Source: Lepraria neglecta
Lineage: Eukaryota > Ascomycota > Lecanoromycetes > Lecanorales > Stereocaulaceae
Length of the DNA stretch: 64,000 nucleotides
Direction: 5' to 3'
Assembly: GCA_033220425.1 (NCBI GenBank)
Contig: CM065646.1
Location: 3,293,501-3,357,500, forward strand
Shown: one piece after another, positions 10,737 to 21,500 of the stretch
Layout of the letters: every line of letters begins with the position of its first letter
How positions within the stretch are numbered: position 1 is the first letter of the stretch
Translations under genes and position numbers: made by a program
Notes under the pieces: model-generated
What the model saw: only the letters and a program-made list of their open reading frames with translations
Database searches by the model: none
Told to the model about the DNA's origin: nothing

Positions 10737-12526
10737 TCTTTCTTCTAATAATAGATTATGGCGAAATTCGGAGCAATTCCGCACTTGCAGCCAATGAGAT
10801 TAGCCCTATATTTAGTGTTCCCTCTCTCGGCTAGCGCCTTCAACCACCAAAACTTGAATTCGCATCGCAACTTCTTTGTACTACTTCCCCGCGCCACATA
10901 CATCATATGATATCGAGATGATTTCATATGTTTTGGAGTCAATCATTAGCTTGCTTGCGCATCAAGAATTTTTAGAATCGGCCCATTTGCGCAATAGTTA
11001 TGAGCAAAAGATGCGTTTTCGCCATGTTTTGCGGGCAGCGCGAGCTCGGTGGCAAATGCCAAGCATTGAGCTTGGCGCCTCCGGACCCTAGAACATCAAA
11101 AGTTGAATGCGCACCGCAACTTCTTCGCAGTAATGCCCCGCGCCACATATATCATATAATATCGAGATAATCTTATCAGTTTTGGAACCAAGCATGCGCT
11201 TTCTAATACCGTCGAAATTTTCAAAATCGGTCTATTTGCGCAAAACTTATAAGCAATATTCGCACATGGCGATATGGCACCGGATTGCCTATTCGCACAT
11301 GGCGATATGGCGGCAGGTTGGCTATTCGCACAGTTGGCGATATAGCACCGGATTGCCTATTCGCACATGGCGATATGGCGTCGGACAGCCTATTCGCACA
11401 TGGCGATATAGCGGCGGATTGCCTGTTCGGCATATGGCGATATGGCACCGGATGGCTCATTCGCACATGGCGATATGGCGACGGATTGCCTATTCGCATA
11501 TGGCGATATGGCGGTATGTTGCCTATTCGCACTGTTGGGGATATGGCACCGGATTGCCTATTCGCACATGGCGATATGGCGCTGGATTACCTATTCTGCA
11601 CATGGCGATATGGCACCGGATTGCCTATTCGCACATGGCGATATGGCGGTAGATTGCCTATTCGCACAGTTGGCGATATGGCACCGGACAGCCTATTCGC
11701 ACATGGCGATATGGCGGCAGGTTGCCTATTCGCACATCGAGATATGGCACCGGATTGCTCTATTCGCACATGGCGATATGGCGGTAGATTGCCTATTCGC
11801 ACATGGCGATATGGCATCGGATTGCCCATTCGCACTGTTGGCTATATGGCACCGGATTGCCTATTCGCATATGGTGATATGGCGGTATATTGCCTATTCG
11901 CACTATTGGGGATATGGCACCGGATTGCCTATTCGCATATGGTGATATGGCGGTATGTTGCCTATTCGCACTGTTGGGGATATGGCACCGGATTGCCTAT
12001 TCGCATATGGTGATATGGCGGTATGTTGCCTATTCGCACTGTTGGGGATATAGCACCGGATTGCCTATTCGTATATGGCGATATAGCGGTATGTTGCCTA
12101 TTCGCACTGTTGGCGATATGGCACCGGATTGCCTATTCGCACATGGCGATATGGCGATCAGGTTACCTATTCGATATGACGGCAGGTTGGCTATTCGCAC
12201 ATGGAGATATGGCACCGGATTGCTCATTCGCATATGGCGATTTGGCGGTATATTGCCTATTCGTTCCGGGGGCGAAAAGTGTCCTGGAACCATCCGAACC
12301 ATACAAAGCTTCAAAGATCATTTCTGCATCCTAGAGCTATCTAAATAGCTAGCTTTTATATATACCAAAACCGTTACTATTATACAAAGTTATAGATAAG
12401 CTTATAATTTAACACTATAGATAGATTACTTTCTAATTTCGCTTAAATTTTCTAAATAGAGTATAAAATAAGCGAGATATATTCGTTTTACGGTAATCTT
12501 CTGTGAAGATTACGGGCACTTACTTG
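10737..12526 (+). mobile_element. Helitron-like non-autonomous element copy B with expanded minisatellite
   Basis: It starts TCTTTCTTCTAATAATAG after an A and ends with the hairpin GTAATCTTC-tgt-GAAGATTAC followed by gggcacttacttg and then T. The first ~520 bp match the blocks of copies A, C and D, then a 33-bp minisatellite of about 1 kb replaces part of the usual interior. There is no target duplication. Joining the flanks (gta plus tctc) restores the reading frame of the Helitron helicase it interrupts. An A/T insertion site, a hairpin near the 3' end and absence of duplication are Helitron traits; the 3' CTTG differs from the usual CTRR. Confidence 0.7.
11255..12270 (+). repeat. 33-bp minisatellite, about 30 units
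   Basis: Units of 33 bp, some 35 bp, follow the pattern ttcgcacatggcgatatggc plus caccggattgccta or ggcggtatgttgccta. Two unit types alternate, and between about 11,860 and 12,110 they form a higher-order repeat of about 68 bp. Because 33 is a multiple of three, long open frames run on both strands (up to 242 codons, 11,285-12,013) with 11-residue repeats such as AHGDMAPDCLF. The 35-bp variants shift frame, and no start context or codon bias favours one frame, so coding is unlikely. The array keeps CpA and TpG and looks little affected by RIP. Confidence 0.93.
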
Positions 12527-15041
12527 TCTCTATATAGTATTTATTATTCTCTACTAATATAAGTTAGATATAGGCTACTTTATATATTAGAAGCTCGCTA
12601 TTAATAGTCTATAGATCCTTAAATAATATTACCCTCTAATAGTAGGTAAGAAGGAGTCGGCAATAGTATAAATTACCCTACTTAGGACTAATTATATATA
12701 TATATCTAATTACCTCTCTCTTCTCGCGAATAAACTATATCTATTTCCTTTTATCCTATATAAAATATATAGGAAATTCGTTATATAGGTAATTAAGGGG
12801 GTTTATATCTAGAAGGTATATTTACCCGTTCCTTCTCCTAAATAGTAGAGTCTCTAAGGCTTCCTTAGCAAGATAATTCATCTTAAAGAACTCTATTAAC
12901 TATATCTTGCGTAATAAGTCTTTATTAAGAATAGTCTCGATAGTCTCCCTATCTAGATCGACGCTAATCTACTACTCCTTAGGTAAATAAATCTATAGCC
13001 GTTTAATATAAGGCTTAATCCCCTCTATACTAAATCTAAAGATCTTCTAGTAAGCTTCGGAGCTTCCTATCCAATAACTTTTATAGAATTTAGTAACCTT
13101 ATTAACTAATAGAGGCTCTAGCTATTACTACCCTAGCGGTAGAGGGTTCCTCTAAGATACCGTTATTAATCGACTAACCGAAATATTTACCTAGTCTAGA
13201 CTCTTATAGATATACTTAAATAAGTAAAATATAGACTTAATAGAGACGCAGATCTTAATATTTAGATAAGTACGGTACTTCTTTAGAAGCTAGGGGTTAT
13301 AGGGAACAATCTATTAGTTAGTATAGCCCTCTAGAGTAGGCTCTATATATAGGTATTAATAATAGGGGTATACTCCTTTAGGATCGAACGATAACTTATT
13401 ATAAATATCCTTAGGGAAGAACTTAGAGTACTAGTTCTTCTCTTTATCCTAGTAGATATTAGAGGCTAAATAATAGTAATAGATTATATAAGTAGTTACT
13501 AACTTATAGAGTACTAAGTCCTTTGTCTTATTAGGAATGACGGCCTATATAGCGTTATCGATCTAGGAGATATATCTAATTTTATCCTCTTTACGAATAA
13601 TAAGAAGGATATAGATATATAGTAGACCTCGCTTTTAAAATTCAACTATATAGTAATAACTAATATAGATACCTAATATATATCTCTCGAAAAGATCCTT
13701 AAGAAACTCCCTAAGCTTTATACTAAAAACTCGTATCTATATATTATAAACCTCTATTATTAATAAACCGGGTCGAATTAAATAGCGGATATTAGTCTAG
13801 TTTAGATTATATATAAAAGTTATAAAGAAGGTAGAATTACCTCGATACTATACTACTATTAAAGCGTCCTCTATATCTATCTTTATAGCTCTAGGGCTAT
13901 CGACTATACTAGATAGTAGAATAGTAACCTTACTATCGAGATCGCCGAGCCCTAGATCTAGATCCTTATATAGTCGATCGATTAAGCCTTTATAGCTAAG
14001 TACCTAAATTTTATACTAATACTTAATATACTAATTTAGGTTATTCTATTTAATAGTAGTATAAATATTAGTAATAAAGTAACTAAGGAGATACCCGGAA
14101 TAGAGTAATCAAGAGAATCTACCGTTGCGATACTATTATAGTATTAGTAGAAGAATTTGAATTTTGCGAGGTCTACCCTATAGAGAAATTTTGTTTTAAA
14201 AACTCAAAAATATAAAAAATATTATATAAATTTACTAGTCGTCAATCATTTTAGTACTATTCTTAGTAATATATTAATAGTTCTATATAAATTATATTTA
14301 GAACGAAATCCTTCTCTATATCTAGCTCACTTGTATTAGCTAATATATATCTTCTATAACTATCGATAGTAACGTCTATAGCTACTACTATAAAGTAATA
14401 TAGATCTAGCGCTTATAGAGGTATTACTAATATAGTATAGAAGGGGGGCGGCGCTTCTAAGAAGAAAAATAATAGAAGATTATAATATCCTATATAAAGA
14501 TATAAAGTACTAGGAAATATAATTTTACTAATATAAGGGTAGACGTTTGAAAGCTATAAAATAGGCTTATCTATAGCTAATAGTAATAGATCTAACTCCT
14601 TATAATCTATATAGACTCTCTATAACCTCTCGGAGTAGCTCTATCTCTTTCCGGCTCTTCCTTATTATCGTCGTACTTAGGCTAGTTAGGATCCTAATAT
14701 ATACCGTAGTACTAAATAGTTCCCTACCTTATATTTAACCTACGAGTAGCGAAGAGATATCCTTCTAGGAGCTTATTATATCCCCGTAGCGGTAGACTAT
14801 TATACTAGCTCTATTCCCTATAAGGGAAAGGTAGGATATACCGTAGAGCTATATAGAATAAATACTATTCAGGTACCCTTATAAGGTCTCTACCCTTAAC
14901 TTTAATACAAATATCTTATATAATATATCCCTTTACGCCGTCGGGAGGAGCAATTATAATATAGGCTACCTTACTAGATATAGGGCGGTTATATATACCG
15001 CGATTAGCACGCCTAGGGTCGTATTATATAATATAGACGTT
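12527..15041 (-). pseudogene. Helitron Rep/helicase, central block, RIP-damaged
   Basis: Helitron proteins combine a HUH-type replication initiator with a 5'-3' helicase and act in rolling-circle-like transposition. Reading the minus strand from 15,041 gives YDPRRANR, then APPDGVKGYI, RDLIRVPE and FYIALRYILPFP, matching the conserved segments ahead of the Rep domain in fungal Helitron helicases. Near 13,100 it reads YWIGSSEAYWKIFRF and KRL.IYLPKE, matching the conserved block just upstream of the helicase part (the first W is intact). Near 12,600 it reads a relic of the SFRDL.TV.G segment. The HUH residues themselves are not recognisable. Stops at expected Trp and Gln positions show RIP. The gene is interrupted by an LTR element at 15,042 and by copy B at 12,526. 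Confidence 0.75.
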
Positions 15042-15235
15042 GTAATAGGAACCTATAGCAATATGAAATCAAGTATAGTAGTAGGTTTGTCCCAAGACTA
15101 ATTCTCGAGGAGTCTATAAGAGGGGGGGACGAAAACCCTCTATTGAACAATAGACGCACGGGACTCGTAGCGCTAACGTATACTAAGCGTACTATAGTCG
15201 CGAGCTAACTAAGACTTTGCCAAGCCTTCTATTAT
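15042..15235 (-). repeat. LTR (3' in element orientation)
   Basis: It matches 17,669-17,861 and the complement of 420-613 along its whole length. The adjoining purine-rich tract (complement of acctcctccttct) fits a polypurine tract, so this is the 3' LTR of a minus-strand element. Confidence 0.88.
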
Positions 15236-15540
15236 AATTACCTCCTCCTTCTAAGGGCTCGTCCTCGGGCTCTATTTCCAAGTATAGTATATATACCAAT
15301 AGTAGGCGTTTCTAGAGTAGTATATATAATTTCGTTATACGGGAAGACTCGATAAAAACCTTTAAACCCCGGTAGGGAAACAAGGAAAAGAGTCTTCTAC
15401 TACTTATAAGGCTTATAGCCTTACTACCCTTATTTCGCATAATTAAAGAGGGGTAAATCATAGCGATATATACTATAGTTATACCAATAGTCAGGTATTT
15501 AGCTAAGTATATCCTGCGCTTCCCTAGACGAATCGCGGTA

Positions 15541-15770
15541 CCGTTCAAGCAGGCTCACTATAGGTACCGTTCAAGTAGGCTCACTGTAGGTACCGTTCAA
15601 GTAGGCTCACTGTAGGTGCCGTTTAAGTAGGCTTATATAGATACCGTTTAAGTAGGCTTACTATAGGTACCGTTCAAGTAGACTTACTATAGATACCGTT
15701 CAAGTAGGCTCACTATAGGTGCCGTTTAAGTAGGCTTACTGTAGATGCCGTTCAAGTAGGCTTACTGGTT
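15541..15770 (-). repeat. 26-bp tandem repeat, nine units
   Basis: Nine units of ccgttcaagtaggctcactg-type sequence, each about 26 bp, form the reverse complement of the array at 1-153. Units differ mainly by C/T and G/A exchanges. It lies between the 3' noncoding part and the gag relic of the LTR element. It could be a structural or packaging feature; nothing in the sequence decides this. Confidence 0.9.
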
Positions 15771-16779
15771 TCCACGTCGTTTATTTAGACTCGCTAACTA
15801 GCTTACGAGCCGGTAGATAAGGCTTTATCCCTAGTACTATCGGTATTAGGTAGGACCCCTAGGTATTCGCTTACTAAGAGCACGCTGTAGCAGGTAGATA
15901 AACTTATTATAGATCAACCGATCCTATATAGCTAGTATACTACTACTACTTACTAGGAGGTACTAAAAGTACCCTAGAAGAACTTCCTTCGGAGGAGCTC
16001 TATAGTCTTATTAGACCTAAAATATCCTACTAAGGGGTCGTTATAATAGCGTTTTAATAGCTTATCGCGGATAGCTTCGTCTTTAGAGGTATATATAGTA
16101 CTACTTTATTCTAGAAGATTTTGTTTATCCTATATCTAAGACCCGGCGTTTACTATACAAAGAATCGCTTTTAGGCGTATATACTATTTCGTAAGATACT
16201 ATTATACTGGCGACTATATATAGAACGAGTTATTTATAACTAATAGTTCTAGTAATAGGACTAAGCTCAATACTAGCTACGTTGCAAGTAGTTTGAGCCG
16301 GTATCTCGCCTGAGCTCCCCCGGCTTTGGGGTAGAGGTTTCCTAAGCCTTATTATATAACTTGAACGGGTCTTATTAATCGCGGCAAGTATAGATCCTAG
16401 CAGTTCAGCTTTTGCCTCTACTGCTAGATATTATATCTATACTGCGTATATACTATATACCGCGTGCGTTACGCCTACTTCTAGAGTATCACCTCCCTTA
16501 GGAGTATCTAGCCTATATACCTTCCTAATTACCTTAAATACAGGGGTATAAATCCCCGCTATATTGGCTAGCTTCTGCTACAGGGTTAGCAATAAGAGAT
16601 TTATAGATATATTCGCGCCTGTGTAATCAGGGCGTCTCGACGGCGTATCGGCCTATCTGCGTCCATATCTTCTAACCTATCAGCTAGATCTACTAATTCT
16701 AACCTCTTTTACGGTACTAGAATAGTTATTAGTACTACTTTGCGTAGTTTAGTCTAAGGAAGATACTCCCTTAGTAGAA

Positions 16780-17440
16780 TTTATCCATCGAGGGTAACTA
16801 GTCTTCGAGGTTCTTTCGGTACTGATCGAATTGTCTAGCGGACTAGCTATTCCGCTAATAGGCGTCCTAGATCTCCTAAGAGGTCCGTATTTGGCGGTTT
16901 ATAGGGTTTCTTACTCCAACCGATATACCTTCTTATAGCTTCCCTATAGTTACTATAGGCTACCGTGTAGCGCTAATATTGCGTATAGGATATAATCCTT
17001 ATCCGTCTTGAAATAGCGATAAGCCTGTCAAAAGACGGTGTTTCATTCCTCTATCCAATCGCGGTGTTCCTAGATAGTCTTCCCCTGATATTCGGATAGC
17101 TTCGCCGGTCTTATAGATAGGGCCCGATCTTCTTCCTCGTCGGAGGATACGCTTCGCGTGCGTTTTAAGCCACGAGTACGGCTTATAGAGCCCGAACTAG
17201 ATAGTAGGGTAGGAACTATAGCTGGCGGGGGGGACCTCTCCCCTTTCCAGGGCCTCGATCTAAGCTAGCGTCTCCTAGAGTTCTTATTACTTCTATAATT
17301 CTTCTAGACGGCGTCTCGCCTATATAGTAACCTCTAGATCTAGAGCGGTACGCTCGAGGGTCTCGATTTAGGCTAGAATAGTATCTAATTTACGTTACTT
17401 AACAAGCTCGGTTCGGTAGCGTCGAGCCTGCGCCAGGCGC
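16780..17440 (-). pseudogene. Gag-like relic of the small LTR element
   Basis: On the minus strand around 17,090-16,950 the reading is EHRDWIEE, then NTVF.QAYRYFKTDKD.I (dots are stops at likely Gln or Trp positions), resembling the capsid segment of Gypsy-type Gag proteins. No zinc knuckle, protease or reverse transcriptase follows before the 26-bp repeat array. Gag without Pol is a common layout of non-autonomous LTR elements. The family call is tentative because RIP has removed most diagnostic residues. Confidence 0.45.
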
Positions 17441-17668
17441 TCGTCTAGAGTAGGTACTAAATCTATTACTTCCGAGGCATGGCTATCGTCCCTAGGCGGT
17501 TATAGGGGGGTTCTACTACCTTCGCCAACCGCCTATTAACGTTATCTATCCCTACTACCTTCTAAGGTACTAGATATTTTACCTCCGTTCCGGCTGCGAG
17601 TTATACGCGTTTACCTTAGTATACTTATTCTAGATCGCTACCCTTTATAAGGAAGGAGAATTAGAATT

Positions 17669-17861
17669 ATAATAGGAACCTATAGTAATATAAAATCAAG
17701 TATAGTAATAGGTTTATCCTAAGACTAATTCTTAAGGAGTCTATAAGAGGGGGGACGAAAACCCCCTATTAAACAATAGACGCACGGGACTCGTAGCGCT
17801 AACGCACACCAAGCGTAATATAGTCGCGAGCCAACCAAGACTTTGCCAAGCCTTCTATTAC
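17669..17861 (-). repeat. LTR (5' in element orientation)
   Basis: It is the second LTR of the 2.8-kb element and ends ctattac, directly followed by the duplicated acgtt. Confidence 0.88.
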
Positions 17862-18190
17862 ACGTTTATAGTCTATAGAGAGTATCTTACCTTATTATCT
17901 AATAAGCGTTTCTAATAAATCTTAAAGCTCTATATATAGGGGTTAATATCTTAAAGAAGTCGCTAAAGAAGAAGTACTATATCCGTATTAATGGATCTTT
18001 TAACCTATCTAGTATATATTATATAGGTATCTACTTAATCCTAGCTATTATTAATAAAGTAGTACTAGGTATATCTCTTAGTAATATCTTCTTTAGGCAA
18101 AAATAGACTAATATTATAATATATCCCCTCTTAGATCTTATATATAGTCCGTCTAACCCGGTAATCCATCTTATCTATACCCTTACTATA
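17862..18190 (-). pseudogene. Helitron Rep/helicase, upstream block, RIP-damaged
   Basis: Read on the minus strand, this carries the segment in which Helitron proteins have a conserved motif around YHRIG followed by NPY.Q.F. Here it reads IYYNISLFLPKED and, nearer the LTR, NPYI.SFKIY. It then joins the block ending at 15,041 once the LTR element is removed (YSL.TINVYI, then YDPRR). The upstream end is cut by the Plavaka-like transposon at 18,190. The expected N-terminal part could not be found beyond 32,558. Confidence 0.55.
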
Positions 18191-18370
18191 TTAGCAAGTC
18201 GGGAGTACCGGCTCACGATCCAAGGGGCTAGCCTCGGGCGCGAGGGGCCGATCTACCCAAGTGCCAGCTCACGGGAGCTAGGGGCTGGTCGAGCCCCTAT
18301 ATAACCAGCTAGGGACTTCCCGAGCTGGTCGAGCTGCTTAAGCTACTCGAGCTAATCGAGCTGGAAATAC
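18190..18370 (+). repeat. Left terminal and subterminal repeats of the Plavaka-like element
   Basis: A terminal segment of about 18 bp is followed by ccaaggggctagcc and a cluster of gagctgc, gagctaa and gagctgg words at 18,325-18,365. These match, in inverse order, the right end. The segment is far more GC-rich than the flanks. In CACTA-like elements such short words bind transposase (family knowledge, not shown here). Confidence 0.65.
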
Positions 18371-18559
18371 AATTTTGTTAGAGATCCTTATTAGAGAGAA
18401 TAAACTTTCTAGTATAGAATCTAGGCCTAGCTTAGCCGGAGTCTTGGCCTAAGCAAAATTACTCTACTTATATTTATTATATATAGTAATTATAATTATA
18501 CTAGAGATCGATAAATACTTAGTACTACTTATATTCGAGGTAATAGTAATTTAAAGTTA

Positions 18560-21500
18560 TTATTATCGTCTATAGTAATATCTACTTACTAATCTCGACG
18601 AGCGACTTACTATAGCCTTTTATATATAGTCTTATCGAGTATAACTACTAGAGGCGTCTTTAGCGTTATATAGTACTATACCCTATAGCCTTTCTTTACC
18701 CTAAGTTTCTTATACTACGTAGTATATATAATCCCTAACCTTATATATTGTAGCTTATCGGTACCCTTTACCTTTATTATATATTCGTCCGCTAGTATAT
18801 CTAACTCTTATATATTATTATCCTTAGTAATCTCCTTATTAGGTATATCGCCCTATTATAAACCTTTTATAAGTACTAGTTTTATTATATATATCTATAT
18901 CTACTATATCTTATATTAGGCTTATAATAGTATAATACCGCCGGAAGTTTCTCCCTTATCGATCAGATCTAATAGAGATAGGATTATTATATTATCGCCC
19001 TAGTATCTTATATTTAATAGGTACTTACTTCTTTAATAATCGGGATAATAATTACCTTTATATTATTATACTATCCTCTACTATCCTTATCTTCTATATT
19101 AAATACTATATCTAAGTTTAATAAGATACCCTAGTAAAGAGTAAATAATATATCTTAGTAAAGATAAATCAAATAATAAACTATTCGACTATTCCGATCT
19201 ATATCGCCCTTAGATCTATTAATTAGGTTATCTCTATTACCTAATTACTAACTTTATATAGAAGGACGAGAATATAGAATAGAGTTATTAATATCGCTTA
19301 AACTATCTATAAATAGGTCTATAAATTTATTTTCCTTAGGATTAGCAGTCTTATCTATAAGGGTATATACTATAATTTCTACTTATATAACCTATTAGAT
19401 TTTCTCCTATCTACTTAGAGGGACGGTATTCTACTAGGAATTAAGTCTTTAGAATATTTCTATATATTTAGGTACTATTAGTTTATATTTATTATATATC
19501 GTTAGGTATTATCCTACTTACTATCTACTACTAGTCCCTCGAACTTAATTATTCTCTTCTCCCCGTATTTATATTCCCTAATACTATATCTAATTATCGT
19601 TATAACTATTATAATAGTCCTCCTAGTAATAGAGTTAAATATATATTTAGTTAACCTTATTTGACTAAAGCTATCCTTCTAATTCCTAAAGAAAATAGAG
19701 CTAATCGCCTTAATAATAATATCGGAATAGCCTTTACCTTTACCCTAGTATATATTCGTTAGTAGTAGACACGTATTAAGGATAATATAAACCTGTATCT
19801 TGTCCTAATAGGCGAAATAATTATCTTTTAATAAGCCTACTATAAACCTATAGAGATCTCTCTACTTATTAAAGCTATAATAGTAGTAAACTATCTCTTA
19901 TACCTTCTCTATTATATATCCCCTAAAGTCGCCGATATAGTTATAGAGCTATATTATATTAGTATAATTCTTGTATCTATAGGAGTAGAAGTATATATAA
20001 TTCGCGCCTCTTCTTATTCTAGGGTCTTCTTTATATCGGTATCTCTATAACCTAGTACTTAACTAAGGTTAGTAGCCAGCTTTCTCTATATCCTATCTAT
20101 TAGTTTACTAAGTAGTATATTCTAGTAAATATTTAGCTATAGTAAGTAGCCTCCTATATCTAAACTATTTATAATAGTAGCCTTTATAAAGTACTTAGCC
20201 TAATCTATTATAGGTTTATATACCTTGGTCGATATATAGCTAGGCCTCCTATTTATTTTTCCCTAGAGAAGCCGTATCTCTATATACTAGGGGGATAATA
20301 TATATATTAAGGAAGAGGAGCTTAAGGATACTATAGAGCGAGAGTAGGAGATTAAGGATATCTTAGAGCGAGAGTCGCGGGATAACTAGTTCCGAGAGGA
20401 AGGTAAGGGCGCTGGCGACGTAGAAGGCCTCTTATATATATTTAGTAAGGAGGATAATAACTATAACTAGTTAGCTAAGGTATTTCGCGCTATATAAACT
20501 ATAGATAGATATAGGTACCGTATATTATATTTGCGGAGGCGCGTAGATATCCCTCTCTAGACTATTATATCCATTATTTATTCATTATCGTTTACTACTA
20601 GGTTACCGAATATTATTATTATTACTAGACGTATCGCCCTAGTCTCTATAGTAGTCCTTATTTATACCGTTAGTCTTAAAGTAATAGGGAAGAAAATATA
20701 CGCTCGATAGACTATATACTTCTTCTCCTACTCTCTAGCCGTTATTCTCTTACTATAAGCTATACTAATTATATAGGGTAGACGGGAGCTAATATTAATA
20801 AACTTAGATATAAAATATAATTAGGATATAAAGTATATATAAGTATAAGAAATAGCGAGAATAGTAGATTAAAATAAAGGGTTATTAGCGTATTAATAGA
20901 CTAGTATTAGCCGACTCGATCTAGCTTAATCCGGCTTAGCCCGGCTTGGCCCCGGCTTAGCCCAAGCTCCGCCCTAGCTCCGTCTAAGTATATTTAGGCC
21001 CTTATTATTTCAGTTAATAGAATATATAATAGTACTTATATTAGTAAATATATATTCTATTACTATAACTCCTATTATCGGTAGTATAATATTTAGCCGA
21101 GACTATTACTTATATTTTAGCCTGTCGCGATACTAATATTATTATCTAGATCCTCCTAAAAGTAGTCTATTAGAGTAGTATATTATATTATTTCTATTAC
21201 TATACGAAATAAGCTAGCCTTTAGATACTAGATACTCTTGATATACTATAGCTATATTAGTAATCTATCTTTAATATAGAGAGATACTTTATTAAGAGGG
21301 AATAGGGGTAAAGATAGTAGAGATATAGAGTAGGAATATACTTTAGAAGAAGATAAATATACTAGAGAGAGTAGTTCCGCGATAATAGGAAAGTCGGTTA
21401 TATATACTAACTTCTTATTAGAAGGGAGTATTTATATAAGGAGATTCTCTAGGAAAGCGACCTTACTACTCCCTTTATAGACCTTAGTAACTCGCTTATA

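Larger units (their letters stand above)
15042..17861 (-). mobile_element. Small non-autonomous LTR element with gag relic and 26-bp repeats
   Basis: The element is 2,820 bp with 193-194-bp LTRs (15,042-15,235 and 17,669-17,861) whose outer ends are GTAATAG and CTATTAC. The target duplication is acgtt (15,037-15,041 and 17,862-17,866). A purine tract on the minus strand next to the left LTR makes this a minus-strand element. Inside are a gag-like relic and a nine-unit 26-bp array, but no protease, reverse transcriptase or integrase. It therefore needs another element's enzymes. Its insertion site lies within the Helitron Rep/helicase gene, whose reading resumes on the other side. Confidence 0.85.

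Noticed and set aside
11285-12013. 242-codon open frame through the minisatellite as a repeat protein gene
   Set aside because: All frames are partly open because most units are 33 bp; 35-bp units shift the frame; no start context, introns or flanking coding sequence.
11255-12270. CRISPR-like array
   Set aside because: Units are contiguous without unique spacers, and the host is eukaryotic.
15312-15548. 78-codon minus-strand frame as a gene
   Set aside because: It lies in the noncoding part of the small LTR element, and the inverted copy at 155-350 does not keep the frame.
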